Positions 6,748 through 13,144 of a DNA stretch of 15,434 bases are shown here, piece by piece; within the stretch, counting starts at the first letter, position 1, and every line of letters begins with the position of its first letter. Position numbers and translations under genes: made by a program. Location of the stretch: NCBI GenBank assembly GCA_020627645.1, contig JAHDGN010000036.1:1-15434 (forward strand), given 5' to 3'. Source of the stretch: Akkermansiaceae bacterium (GTDB lineage Bacteria; Verrucomicrobiota; Verrucomicrobiia; Verrucomicrobiales; Akkermansiaceae). A model generated the notes under the pieces. It was not told the origin of the DNA. It did not search any database and saw only the letters and a list, made by a program, of their open reading frames with translations.

Positions 6748-7326
6748 TTATTTCACGGTCATCTTGCCCTTCATCACGCCAAAGTGCCCAGGGAAAGAGC
6801 AGAGGAACTCGTAATCACCAGCGTCAGGGGCGGTGAAGGTAATGGTGTCTGACTCACCTCCGCCGAGGAGTTTCGTCTTGGCGAAAATTTGCTCTTGTGA
6901 GGGTTTGTCGGTGGGAATGTAGTCGTTGGCCTGAGCAGACATCGCTTTCGTGGCCCAAGTGGTGAGGTTTGTGCCTTTTTTGAGGATGACGAGGTTGTGC
7001 CCCATGGCCACCTTTGGAAGTTTGCCGGAGTGTTTGAGGGTCAGTTTGACCGATTTTCCGGCTTCGACTTCGAAGGATTTTTTGTCGAACTGCATTTGGT
7101 CGTTGCCATTGATGGTGATTTCAAAGTCGGCTTTGGCCTCTGCTTTTTCGCCTTCCTCTGTTTCTGTTTCCTTGTTTTTTGAAGCGTCGGCAGCTGCTTT
7201 TGATTCATGAGGATCAGCTTGAGGTTCTTTTTTTTCTTTGGTTGCAGGATCCGCGGATAGGGCAGCTGGACTCAGGAGCAGCAAGGTGGCCAGGAGGGTC
7301 TTTGTGGTTGATTTCATTGAGATCAT
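6748..7326 (-). CDS. azurin-like blue copper protein
   Basis: 192 residues: signal peptide (about 1-24, cleavage after ALSA), a charged K/E/A-rich linker (25-66), then a C-terminal azurin domain (67-192). The domain reads like Pseudomonas azurin: NGNDQMQF, HSGKLPKVAMGHNLVI, TKLLGGGESDTITF and FLCSFPGHFGVMKG. Copper ligands are visible: His110 (GHN, preceded by Gly109, the carbonyl ligand), Cys176, His181 and axial Met185. The disulfide of classical azurins is absent; the copper Cys is the only Cys in the domain. Expected role is periplasmic single-electron transfer. The linker may tether or space the domain from the envelope (inference). Start ATG 7326; ATG 7317 (MKSTTK) is equally good. It is 45 nt downstream of a secreted protein gene on the same strand and has a strong terminator after it. 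Confidence 0.95.
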   Translation of the reverse strand: MISMKSTTKTLLATLLLLSPAALSADPATKEKKEPQADPHESKAAADASKNKETETEEGEKAEAKADFEITINGNDQMQFDKKSFEVEAGKSVKLTLKHSGKLPKVAMGHNLVILKKGTNLTTWATKAMSAQANDYIPTDKPSQEQIFAKTKLLGGGESDTITFTAPDAGDYEFLCSFPGHFGVMKGKMTVK

Positions 7327-7371
7327 TATGGTGTTAAAACGTGATTTGGCGCGAAAAAATTTCTTCTAGGG

Positions 7372-7917
7372 TCATTTTTGTTGGACTTTAAAGGTGCGTC
7401 CATGAGCGCGGGTCCAGGCGGTGTAGGCGGATTGGAAGAGGGCATCGAGTTCGACTTTGTATTGGACGCGGTATTCGACGGTTTTGGCGTGAGTGGTGTG
7501 TGGGTATGATTTTTGAACCATTTGATCGGCGCTAATTCCGGTTCGGTCGCGGCCTTGTTGGCGAAGTTCTTCGGCTCGTTTGGTGATTCGTTGAATGGTG
7601 CTGAGGGTTGAGGACTGGGCGAGGGGTTCGAGGTAGTAGAATCGAGCGGTGGTGTTGCCGGTGGTGTCGATGGTGACTTCAGTGACGACGACGTTTCCGT
7701 TGAGAAGGTAGGAGTGTTTGCTGACTGAAGTGATGGCGCTGAGGGCGACGGAGTAGTGGCCGTCTCCAATGATTGCTTCCCAGCGACGGAGTTTGTTTCG
7801 GCTATCATCGACTCCTTCGAGTTGTTTTTTTTCTTCTTCGGTTGGTTGGTTGCTGTTCTGGGCGTTGAGGGGGATGATTAGGGTGAGGAGACTGAGAACA
7901 AGAATCGAGGTTTTCAT
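7372..7917 (-). CDS. secreted protein of unknown function
   Basis: 181 residues. A clear signal peptide, MKTSILVLSLLTLIIPLNA, precedes QNSNQPTEEEKKQLEG. The mature part has a region rich in beta-strand pattern (about 50-100, HYSVALSAITSVSKHSYLLNGNVVV region) and a basic helical C-terminal half (about 105-181). No Cys, no recognised motif, so no function is proposed. Periplasmic location is inferred from the signal peptide. It sits upstream of the azurin gene on the same strand with a 45-nt gap and no hairpin, so the two may be cotranscribed. The frame is chosen over an overlapping open frame (7326-7808) because of the signal peptide and normal residue composition; the other frame is Ser/Pro/Asn-rich. 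Confidence 0.75.
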   Translation of the reverse strand: MKTSILVLSLLTLIIPLNAQNSNQPTEEEKKQLEGVDDSRNKLRRWEAIIGDGHYSVALSAITSVSKHSYLLNGNVVVTEVTIDTTGNTTARFYYLEPLAQSSTLSTIQRITKRAEELRQQGRDRTGISADQMVQKSYPHTTHAKTVEYRVQYKVELDALFQSAYTAWTRAHGRTFKVQQK

Positions 7918-7999
7918 GATTCGAGAATTATTCCCTAGCTGGCGGGAGACGTCAAAGTTTGATTTTGCGGGTGAGGAGTGGAGTCGTTAGGGTGACCTT

Positions 8000-8485
8000 A
8001 TGGCAAAATACCGACCAAATGTAGCTGCTTTGGTAGTCCGAAGTGATGGGAAGTTATTGGTTTGTGAGAGAATTGAGGTTTCTGGGGCGTGGCAATTTCC
8101 TCAGGGAGGGGTAGATGAGGGGGAGGCGGTGGAGGAGGCTTTAGTGAGGGAAGTTGAGGAGGAAGTGGGTTGGGAAGCCGAGGATTACACCATTGAGAAG
8201 GTGAAAGGGGGATATCGTTATGACTATCCTGAGGAGGTTCGGGTTAAGAAGGCGTCTCGGAAAGCTCAGTATGTGGGGCAGGAGCAGACTTATTTTTTGT
8301 GTCGGCTTCGAGATGGGGCATCGGAGGTGGATTTGACTGGCGAGCCCAGGGAGTTTGAGCAGGCGAAATGGATTGACCCGGGAGAGTTTGATTTGGGGTG
8401 GCTCCCGGAGTTTAAGAGAGTGGTTTATCAGGCGGTGATGGAGGATTTTTTTGGAGTGAATTTGGGCGGTGAATCAAGTCGTTGA
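8000..8485 (+). CDS. Nudix hydrolase, RppH-like
   Basis: 161 residues. The start YRPNVAALVV and the WQFPQGG segment (31-37) are typical of RppH and dinucleoside polyphosphate hydrolases. A full Nudix box is present: Gly36, Glu42, Arg50-Glu51, Glu54-Glu55, Gly57, with the metal-binding glutamates in REVEEEVG. RppH removes pyrophosphate from triphosphorylated mRNA 5' ends, starting RNase E decay; relatives hydrolyse Ap4A and Ap5A, and sequence alone cannot separate these. Downstream YVGQEQTYFLCRL and a FEQAKWIDP region also fit RppH. AGGGTGA (7989-7995) precedes ATG 8000. It is divergent from the secreted protein gene, monocistronic, with a hairpin directly after the stop. Confidence 0.9.
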   Translation: MAKYRPNVAALVVRSDGKLLVCERIEVSGAWQFPQGGVDEGEAVEEALVREVEEEVGWEAEDYTIEKVKGGYRYDYPEEVRVKKASRKAQYVGQEQTYFLCRLRDGASEVDLTGEPREFEQAKWIDPGEFDLGWLPEFKRVVYQAVMEDFFGVNLGGESSR

Positions 8486-8487
8486 TC

Positions 8488-8516
8488 ACATCGGCTACGG
8501 TTGGGGTAGCCGATGT
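8488..8516 (+). terminator. hairpin after the Nudix gene
   Basis: Perfect 11-bp stem, ACATCGGCTAC 8488-8498 with 8506-8516, 7-nt loop, 2 nt after the Nudix stop. Only a weak T-rich tail (TGATTTGAG) follows, so termination may be partial or Rho-assisted. Confidence 0.65.
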
Positions 8517-8538
8517 TGATTTGAGGGTCTTCGATTGA

Positions 8539-8841
8539 TTACTTAGTAGGGTTTGTGATGCGGCCGAAGAGAAGGATCGTATCGGTGGTTTTCTCGCGGA
8601 TGAAATAGATTTGTTGAATGTCCTGTTTTAGGTTTGCGGATAGGCTATTGATGCGCGGTTGGAGTGCTGATGTTCTCTCAAGCCACCAGTGGTCGTTCTC
8701 TTTCGATCGTTCGAGGTTTTGGTAGATTTCTTCAATCCCTTCGATGACGTCGCTGTTGACAGTGAGGGGTTTTTGTTTGGCGGATCGCCAGTGAAGGAAA
8801 GCTTTGTTGCGAGCGATGCCTCGGAGCCAGGCGCCGAATTT
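8539..8841 (-). pseudogene. truncated ECF sigma-70 factor remnant
   Basis: On the minus strand the frame from 8841 to the TAA at 8539-8541 has no start codon and is preceded by TGA (8842-8844). It begins KFGAWLRGIARNKAFLHWR, typical of the end of region 2 in ECF sigma factors. A linker (QKPLTVNSDVIEGIEEIYQN) and WWLERTSALQPRINSLSANL follow, matching the first helices of region 4, and then IQQIYF. The helix-turn-helix of region 4.2 is missing; the end (TTDTILLFGRITNPTK) is unrelated. Both ends are thus lost, and the N-terminus abuts the terminator of the peroxiredoxin gene. Alternative minus-strand frames here give Ser/Thr-rich, unlikely peptides. Assignment to ECF sigma is by recalled motif. 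Confidence 0.55.
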
Positions 8842-8863
8842 TCATGAGTGGCGATTTTTGGCA

Positions 8864-8901
8864 TCAAAAAAGCCCGCCTGTTTCAGAACCAGGCGAGCTT
8901 T
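8864..8901 (-). terminator. Rho-independent terminator of the peroxiredoxin gene
   Basis: Stem 8869-8880 (AAAGCCCGCCTG) with 8890-8901 (CAGGCGAGCTTT), one C/A mismatch, 9-nt loop. On the minus strand a T-run follows (8866-8871 in reverse). It lies 24 nt after the stop of the gene at 8926. Confidence 0.85.
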
Positions 8902-8925
8902 GTGAAGTGTATTTACGAGGGGGGA

Positions 8926-9420
8926 TTAGGATAGTTCGGCTAGTTTCGCTTTGATGGCCTCGAAGTAGGGAAGGTCGCCGGGGCTTTCGTTAACTTGAGC
9001 AAATTGGACGTTGCCTGATTTGTCGATGAGGAATGCTGAGCGTTTTGGGACACCGCCCATGATGAGGTTTTTGTCTGGGAGAAATTGATCGTATGCGATG
9101 CCGTAGGCATCGGTTGCTTTGTGGTCGTAGTCAGAGAGGAGAGGGAGAGAGATGTTTTCTTTTTCGGCCCACGCAGCTTGGGCAAATGGGTTGTCGCCCG
9201 AAATCCCGAAGACTTTGCAGTTGAGGTTGGTGTAATCGCTAAGGCCAGCGGAAATGGCGCAGAATTCTTCGGTGCATACGCCGGTGAAAGCCATGGGGAC
9301 GAAGAGGAGAAGGATGTTTTGTTCGCCGATTTCTTCGGAGAGTTTGACGATTTCGGGGCCGTTTTCTCCAAGGGTGACGAGTGAGAAGTCTGGGGCTTTC
9401 TGGCCGATTTGAATGCTCAT
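8926..9420 (-). CDS. peroxiredoxin (AhpC/TSA family, AhpE-like)
   Basis: 164 residues from ATG 9420 (MSIQIGQKAPDFSL). It is a thioredoxin-fold thiol peroxidase that reduces H2O2 or organic peroxides. The peroxidatic motif PMAFTGVCTEEFC (about 42-54) places the peroxidatic Cys at 49, with further Cys at 54 and 68 that could act in resolution. GGVPKRSAFLIDKSGNVQ (about 121-138) is the expected later strand region. The FTGVCTEEFC form and length fit the AhpE-like 1-Cys/atypical 2-Cys group better than typical AhpC. The frame extends to 9480 but the extra 20 residues are not family-like. No signal peptide, so cytoplasmic. Monocistronic with its own terminator; divergent from the U32 gene. Confidence 0.95.
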   Translation of the reverse strand: MSIQIGQKAPDFSLVTLGENGPEIVKLSEEIGEQNILLLFVPMAFTGVCTEEFCAISAGLSDYTNLNCKVFGISGDNPFAQAAWAEKENISLPLLSDYDHKATDAYGIAYDQFLPDKNLIMGGVPKRSAFLIDKSGNVQFAQVNESPGDLPYFEAIKAKLAELS

Positions 9421-9533
9421 TCGGGAGTTATAGAGTGGCGAGGTTGAGATGCAAGTGTGTTGGGGGAGAGGTGTTCCCACAATAGAAATTGCGGGGGTTG
9501 CAGTGGTGGGTGAATTTTTTTAGGGTCATCGAT

Positions 9534-10508
9534 GTGACTGAATTGTTGGCACCAGCTGGGAACTGGGATTGTGCGCGAGCGGCGGTGGCTGCGGGGGCAG
9601 ATGCGATCTATTTTGGGATGCCTCGGTTCAATGCACGGATGCGGGCGGATAATTTTACGGAGGAAGATTTACCGGAATTGATGGATTTTTTGCATCGGCA
9701 TGGGGTGAAGGGGTTTGTGGCTTTTAATACGCTTATTTTTCCTGGTGAATTGGAGGGGGCGGTCGAGCAGATTGAGACATTGGCTCGGGCTGGGGTGGAC
9801 GCGGTGATTGTGCAGGATTTGGGAGTGGCGAAATTGGTTCAAGAAATTGCTCCTGAGATGGAGTTGCATGCTTCGACCCAGATGACAATTACGTCGCCGG
9901 AGGGGTTGGCATTTGTGGATGGTTTTTTGGATTTGGATCGTGCGGTTTTGGCGCGGGAGATGTCGGTTGAGGATATTTCGAGGGTTCAGAAAGAGGGGGA
10001 AGTGCCACTGGAGGTTTTTGTCCATGGTGCTTTGTGTGTGGCCTACTCTGGCCAGTGTTTGACGTCTGAGAGTTTGGGGCAGCGGTCTGCGAATCGTGGG
10101 GAGTGTGCCCAGGCATGTCGCATGCCATACGAGTTGGTGGTGGATGGGGAAGATCGAGAGATGGGGGAGGTGCGGTATTTGCTGAGTCCCCAAGATTTGG
10201 CGGCAGTGGATCTGATTCCAGATTTGGTAAGGGCTGGAGTGGTGAGTTATAAGATTGAGGGGAGGTTAAAGAGTCCGGAGTATGTTGCGGCGGTGACGCG
10301 GGTGTATCGGAAGGCGTTAGATGAGGTCGAAGTGACGAAGGAGGATTGGTATGCGTTGGAGATGATGTTTTCGAGAGGGTTATCTAGGGGATGGTTGGAG
10401 GGGACAAATCATCCCAAGTTGACCCATGGGAAGTGGGGGAAAAAGAGGGGGGCTAAGGCAGGGGTGGTGGTGGCAAAAGGAGAGGGGTGGGTTGATGTGG
10501 GGGGTTAA
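9534..10508 (+). CDS. U32 family peptidase/hydroxylase (RlhA-like), N-terminal part of a split gene
   Basis: 324 residues from GTG 9534 to TAA 10506-10508. Starts TELLAPAGNWDCARAAVAAG with DAIYFG, as in U32 proteins. EVFVHGALCVAYSGQC and the following RSANRGECAQACRMPY supply four Cys (about 168, 175, 191, 195), the iron-sulfur ligands of RlhA/TrhP-type RNA hydroxylases. SYKIEGRLKSPEYVA (about 238-252) is the usual next block. RlhA makes 5-hydroxycytidine in 23S rRNA; that role here is inferred. The frame stays open upstream to TTG 9489 and GTG 9510; 9534 is chosen for AGGG 8 nt before it and family N-termini. The protein stops just after the HGKWGKKRG segment, where homologues continue into DUF3656; the rest lies in the -1 frame at 10511-11980. 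Confidence 0.85.
   Translation: MTELLAPAGNWDCARAAVAAGADAIYFGMPRFNARMRADNFTEEDLPELMDFLHRHGVKGFVAFNTLIFPGELEGAVEQIETLARAGVDAVIVQDLGVAKLVQEIAPEMELHASTQMTITSPEGLAFVDGFLDLDRAVLAREMSVEDISRVQKEGEVPLEVFVHGALCVAYSGQCLTSESLGQRSANRGECAQACRMPYELVVDGEDREMGEVRYLLSPQDLAAVDLIPDLVRAGVVSYKIEGRLKSPEYVAAVTRVYRKALDEVEVTKEDWYALEMMFSRGLSRGWLEGTNHPKLTHGKWGKKRGAKAGVVVAKGEGWVDVGG
10496..10508 (+). other. -1 frame junction in the U32 gene at G GGG GGT TAA
   Basis: The upstream frame ends GTG GGG GGT TAA (stop 10506-10508). The downstream frame is open only from after TGA 10493-10495. The sole window where a -1 shift joins them is 10496-10508, holding a six-G run (10499-10504). G GGG GGT has the X XXY YYZ slippery form. 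A single lost G, a miscalled homopolymer, or slippage would each explain it. Confidence 0.6.
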
Positions 10509-10510
10509 GG

Positions 10511-11980
10511 TTGCTAAGGCGAGTTAGGGGGGGGGGTAAGGGGGGTGTGGAGATTCCTTTGGGGGTCGGAGATGGTTTCGTTTTTGATGCTGGGGAGGAT
10601 CGGAATGAGGAGCAAGGTGGAACGGTGTGGAAGGTGGACGGGAGAAGGTTGTTCTTTGACCGTCGGAGTGGGATTGATTGGGGGAAGGTTGTGGTTGGGC
10701 GGGAATTGTGGAAGACGAGCGATCCGAAATTGGAGCGGGAGGTGAAGCGCAGTTGGAAGAGTGGTCGTTTGGAGGAGAAAGGTGAAGTTTTAGATCTTGT
10801 GGTCAAGGGAAGGGTGGGTGAGCGTTTGGTTGTAGAATGTCGGGGGAAGCGAGTTGAGAGCGAGGTGGATTTGGAAAAAGCTGAGAGGAGGCCTCTGAAT
10901 GACGAGGTTTTAGTCAGTCAGCTTGGTCGTTTGGGGGGGACTGGGTTTTCTTTGGGGGAAGTGGACAATTTGTTGGAGGGTGAGGTGATGATGCCGTTGG
11001 GGGAACTGAATCGTTTGAGGCGTCGATTGGTGGAGGAGTTGAGGGATGAGAGGGTGGTGAGAGATGGTCAGTTGGCTTTGGTCGGGCTTTCACCTGAGGT
11101 TAAGGAGGTTGAGCGAGGTGAGGTGAAGCTAAGAGTTTTGTGTCGTTCGATGGATCAGTTGAGAGGTGTGGTGAATGAGGGGGTTGGGCGGGTTTATTGT
11201 GATTTTGAGGATTTGCGCGAGTATCGGGAGGCTGTCGAAATGGCGAGGGCGGGAGGTGCGGAGGTTTTTTTGGCGACGCCAAGAATTCAAAAGCCAAGAG
11301 AGGTTGGTTTCTTTAAATTGGTGGAGAAGGCTGGTGCTGATGGTGTCTTGGTGAGAAATCTTGGGGGGATCTCGTACTTTCGCGAAAGAGGGATTCCGGT
11401 CGTGGGTGATTTTTCCTTGAATGTTGCTAATCCGGTCACAGCTCGTTTGTTGATGGAATATGGTGGTTTTGAGTATCTGACAATTTCGTATGATCTAAAT
11501 GAGAGGCAAGTGGAAGAGCTGTTACGGGGGGCTCCGGCTGATTGGTTTGAGTTAACGGTGCATCAACATATGCCGATGTTTCATATGGAGCATTGTGTGT
11601 TCTGTACGTTCTTGAGCAATGGTGGAACGAGTATCAAGGATTGTGGGAAGCCTTGTGATCGTCATTCGGTGAGATTGCGGGATCGAGTCGGTCAGGAGCA
11701 TATTTTGAAGGCTGATGTTGGGTGTCGAAATACCTTGTTCAATGGGCGAGCTCAGACAGGAGTTGGGAGTGTTGATGAGTTTTTGGGTTTGGGTTTAGAG
11801 AACTACCGAGTGGAGTTGTTGGAGGAATCGGGTAAGGAAGGGGCTAGGTTAGTGAGGTGGTATCGAGAATTTTTTGAAGGAAAGGGTGAGCCTAGTGATT
11901 TGGTCAGGAAGCTGGGTGCGGTTGAGAGATTGGGGGTCACTCGTGGGACGTTGGAGCAACGGCGGAATGAAGTTCATTGA
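10511..11980 (+). CDS. U32/DUF3656 C-terminal part of the split gene
   Basis: Up to 489 residues from TTG 10511 to TGA 11978-11980, although the true product probably begins in the frame upstream. GVGDGFVFDAGE (about 18-29) is the beta-domain that follows the U32 catalytic part in long homologues; a DUF3656-like region (about 125-200) follows. A second U32-like barrel (about 215-400) ends in a Cys-rich block: HMEHCVFCTFLSNG, IKDCGKPCDRHS and ADVGCRNTLFNGRAQ. Together with the N-terminal part (about 815-830 residues) it equals the long two-barrel U32 proteins. It has no convincing ribosome binding site or ATG, so independent expression is unlikely without translational coupling or frameshifting. 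Convergent with the gene at 12012, 31 nt away. Confidence 0.8.
   Translation: MLRRVRGGGKGGVEIPLGVGDGFVFDAGEDRNEEQGGTVWKVDGRRLFFDRRSGIDWGKVVVGRELWKTSDPKLEREVKRSWKSGRLEEKGEVLDLVVKGRVGERLVVECRGKRVESEVDLEKAERRPLNDEVLVSQLGRLGGTGFSLGEVDNLLEGEVMMPLGELNRLRRRLVEELRDERVVRDGQLALVGLSPEVKEVERGEVKLRVLCRSMDQLRGVVNEGVGRVYCDFEDLREYREAVEMARAGGAEVFLATPRIQKPREVGFFKLVEKAGADGVLVRNLGGISYFRERGIPVVGDFSLNVANPVTARLLMEYGGFEYLTISYDLNERQVEELLRGAPADWFELTVHQHMPMFHMEHCVFCTFLSNGGTSIKDCGKPCDRHSVRLRDRVGQEHILKADVGCRNTLFNGRAQTGVGSVDEFLGLGLENYRVELLEESGKEGARLVRWYREFFEGKGEPSDLVRKLGAVERLGVTRGTLEQRRNEVH
10527..10536 (+). repeat. G10 homopolymer tract
   Basis: Ten G in a row (10527-10536), followed three bases later by six more (10540-10545). 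Such tracts slip in replication and are prone to sequencing miscalls. It lies in the weakly conserved joint between the two halves of the U32 gene. Confidence 0.95.
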
Positions 11981-12011
11981 GGGCTGTGGTCATCAGCGGT
12001 TTTTGTGTGAT

Positions 12012-12536
12012 CTATGGTGGCCATGGTTTCGTGATTCCGTAGGCGTCTCGTTGTTCTTGGTTTGAGAGAACCCCATTGATGCCAAGGGTGATGTAGCTGA
12101 GGTGCTGCGAATCGGGGAATTCAAATTGGAGTTCGATGGTGCCGTTTTGATATTCGTAAAATAGAATGACTTCCTCATCCTCCTCATCGGTCCAGTATGG
12201 ATCCCCGAAAATAGATTGGATGTCGCTGATGGTTGTATGGATCGAAAGAGGGGTGGCTGAGCTATTGTTTAGGATTGTTCCTTTGAAATCTTGGATGGTG
12301 AGGAAAGCTGATTCTAGCCGGTTGTTTTTGGATTGGAGGTGATATCCGAGAGCTTTGTTTTCTAGTGAGTCCGATTTTTTGAGAGGGTTTGCGAAAAAGT
12401 CGCCTGGCCATGGGGTTTGGCCAAGTGGAGTATTTCCAACGGTAAAGCGTCCGAGGTCAATGATGAGAGGGGGGTGGGTTGATGTTGCGATTTCTTGGAA
12501 AGTTTCGTTTCGCTTGAAAAAATTAAAGAGAGCCAT
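12012..12536 (-). CDS. hypothetical protein
   Basis: 174 residues from ATG 12536 (MALFNFFKRNETFQEIAT). The frame extends to 12584, but that would overlap the HAD gene, and the extra residues look non-coding. No signal peptide or membrane segment; probably cytoplasmic. The C-terminal half has an orderly pattern: a helix (SIHTTISDIQSIFGDPYW, about 100-117), an acidic turn (TDEEDEE), then paired strands VILFYEYQNGTIELQFEF and YITLGINGVL. This resembles small domains in immunity-type proteins, but I recognise no family and propose no function. It lies 26 nt after the HAD gene and likely ends the glycosyltransferase / HAD transcript. Residue use is rich in T, S, N and Q, as for other minus-strand genes here. 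Confidence 0.7.
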   Translation of the reverse strand: MALFNFFKRNETFQEIATSTHPPLIIDLGRFTVGNTPLGQTPWPGDFFANPLKKSDSLENKALGYHLQSKNNRLESAFLTIQDFKGTILNNSSATPLSIHTTISDIQSIFGDPYWTDEEDEEVILFYEYQNGTIELQFEFPDSQHLSYITLGINGVLSNQEQRDAYGITKPWPP

Positions 12537-12562
12537 GTCTACTGAGAGGTTAGGGGGCGTGT

Positions 12563-13144
12563 TTATCGTTTTCCTGACAACCAAGAGAGGGCTTTTCTAT
12601 GGTCCTTTGCATTGTATTGGTGGGATGCGAAGCCGATTGAGTCGCCAGTTGTAATGTTTTCTGGCAGGTCATCAAAGTAGATGGTTTCGGTTGGGTTGAG
12701 TTGATATTTTTCAATGGCAGAATGATAAAAATTGGGTTCGGGTTTCATCGAGCCAATTTCGTGAGAAAAGTGGTGGTGTTTGAAAATTGAGAATTGGGGG
12801 TAGGTGTTTAGAAAGTGTTCTGCGTGAAGTTGGTTGGTATTGGAAAAGAGAATGAGGGTGTGGTGAGCATCATGAAGATTTTGGGCGAGGTCCCACATGG
12901 GAGTGTTTGGTGAGAAGATGTTGTTCCATGAATCGATGAATTGATTGGAGGTGAGTTTCTGGGGGATGAGTTGGCGTGCATTTTTGATGAATTCGGGAGT
13001 GGTGATGAGGCCGGTTTCGTACTGGATTTTGAGGCTGTTCATCTCATGGGAAATGTCGATTTGTGATTTGTTGAAAGCTGCTTGGTGAAACTTTTCGAAG
13101 TGGAGGTTGAGGAGGACATTGCCGATGTCAAAGAGGAAGGTCAT
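12563..13144 (-). CDS. HAD-superfamily phosphatase (subfamily IA, YihX-like)
   Basis: 193 residues. HAD motifs are in order: I, FDIGNVLL with nucleophile Asp6; II, LFSNTN (Ser101); III, Lys134 in GSMKPEP; IV, YFDDLPEN (Asp158-Asp159). The order and spacing match YihX of E. coli (FDLGNV..., LSNTNRLH, KPE, FFDDNADN), an alpha-D-glucose-1-phosphate phosphatase. Both have Gly two residues after the nucleophile, where many phosphatases have the acid/base Asp. The substrate here is not known. ATG 13144 overlaps the glycosyltransferase stop in an ATGA (13144-13141), so translation is probably coupled. Sugar-phosphate turnover next to a glycolipid glycosyltransferase would be coherent, but is inference. 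Confidence 0.9.
   Translation of the reverse strand: MTFLFDIGNVLLNLHFEKFHQAAFNKSQIDISHEMNSLKIQYETGLITTPEFIKNARQLIPQKLTSNQFIDSWNNIFSPNTPMWDLAQNLHDAHHTLILFSNTNQLHAEHFLNTYPQFSIFKHHHFSHEIGSMKPEPNFYHSAIEKYQLNPTETIYFDDLPENITTGDSIGFASHQYNAKDHRKALSWLSGKR

Noticed and set aside
7326..7808. 160-residue minus-strand frame overlapping the secreted protein gene
   Set aside because: Ser/Pro/Asn-rich composition and no signal or motif; the 7372-7917 frame has a clean signal peptide.
8842..8844. TGA before the ECF sigma remnant as another selenocysteine codon
   Set aside because: Sigma factors have no conserved Cys there, the upstream frame is terminator sequence, and I see no SECIS-like hairpin with the right spacing.
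8628..8867. 79-residue minus-strand frame (MMPKIATHENS...)
   Set aside because: Ser/Thr/Asn-rich, no motif, overlaps the terminator; a different frame carries the sigma-like motifs.
9421..9480. 20-residue N-terminal extension of the peroxiredoxin
   Set aside because: Family proteins start close to IGQKAPDFSL; the extension has no signal-peptide character.
10527..10536. G10 tract as the frameshift site that joins the U32 halves
   Set aside because: Zero-frame stops at 10506-10508 and 10512-10514 come before it, so a slip here cannot rescue the upstream frame by itself.
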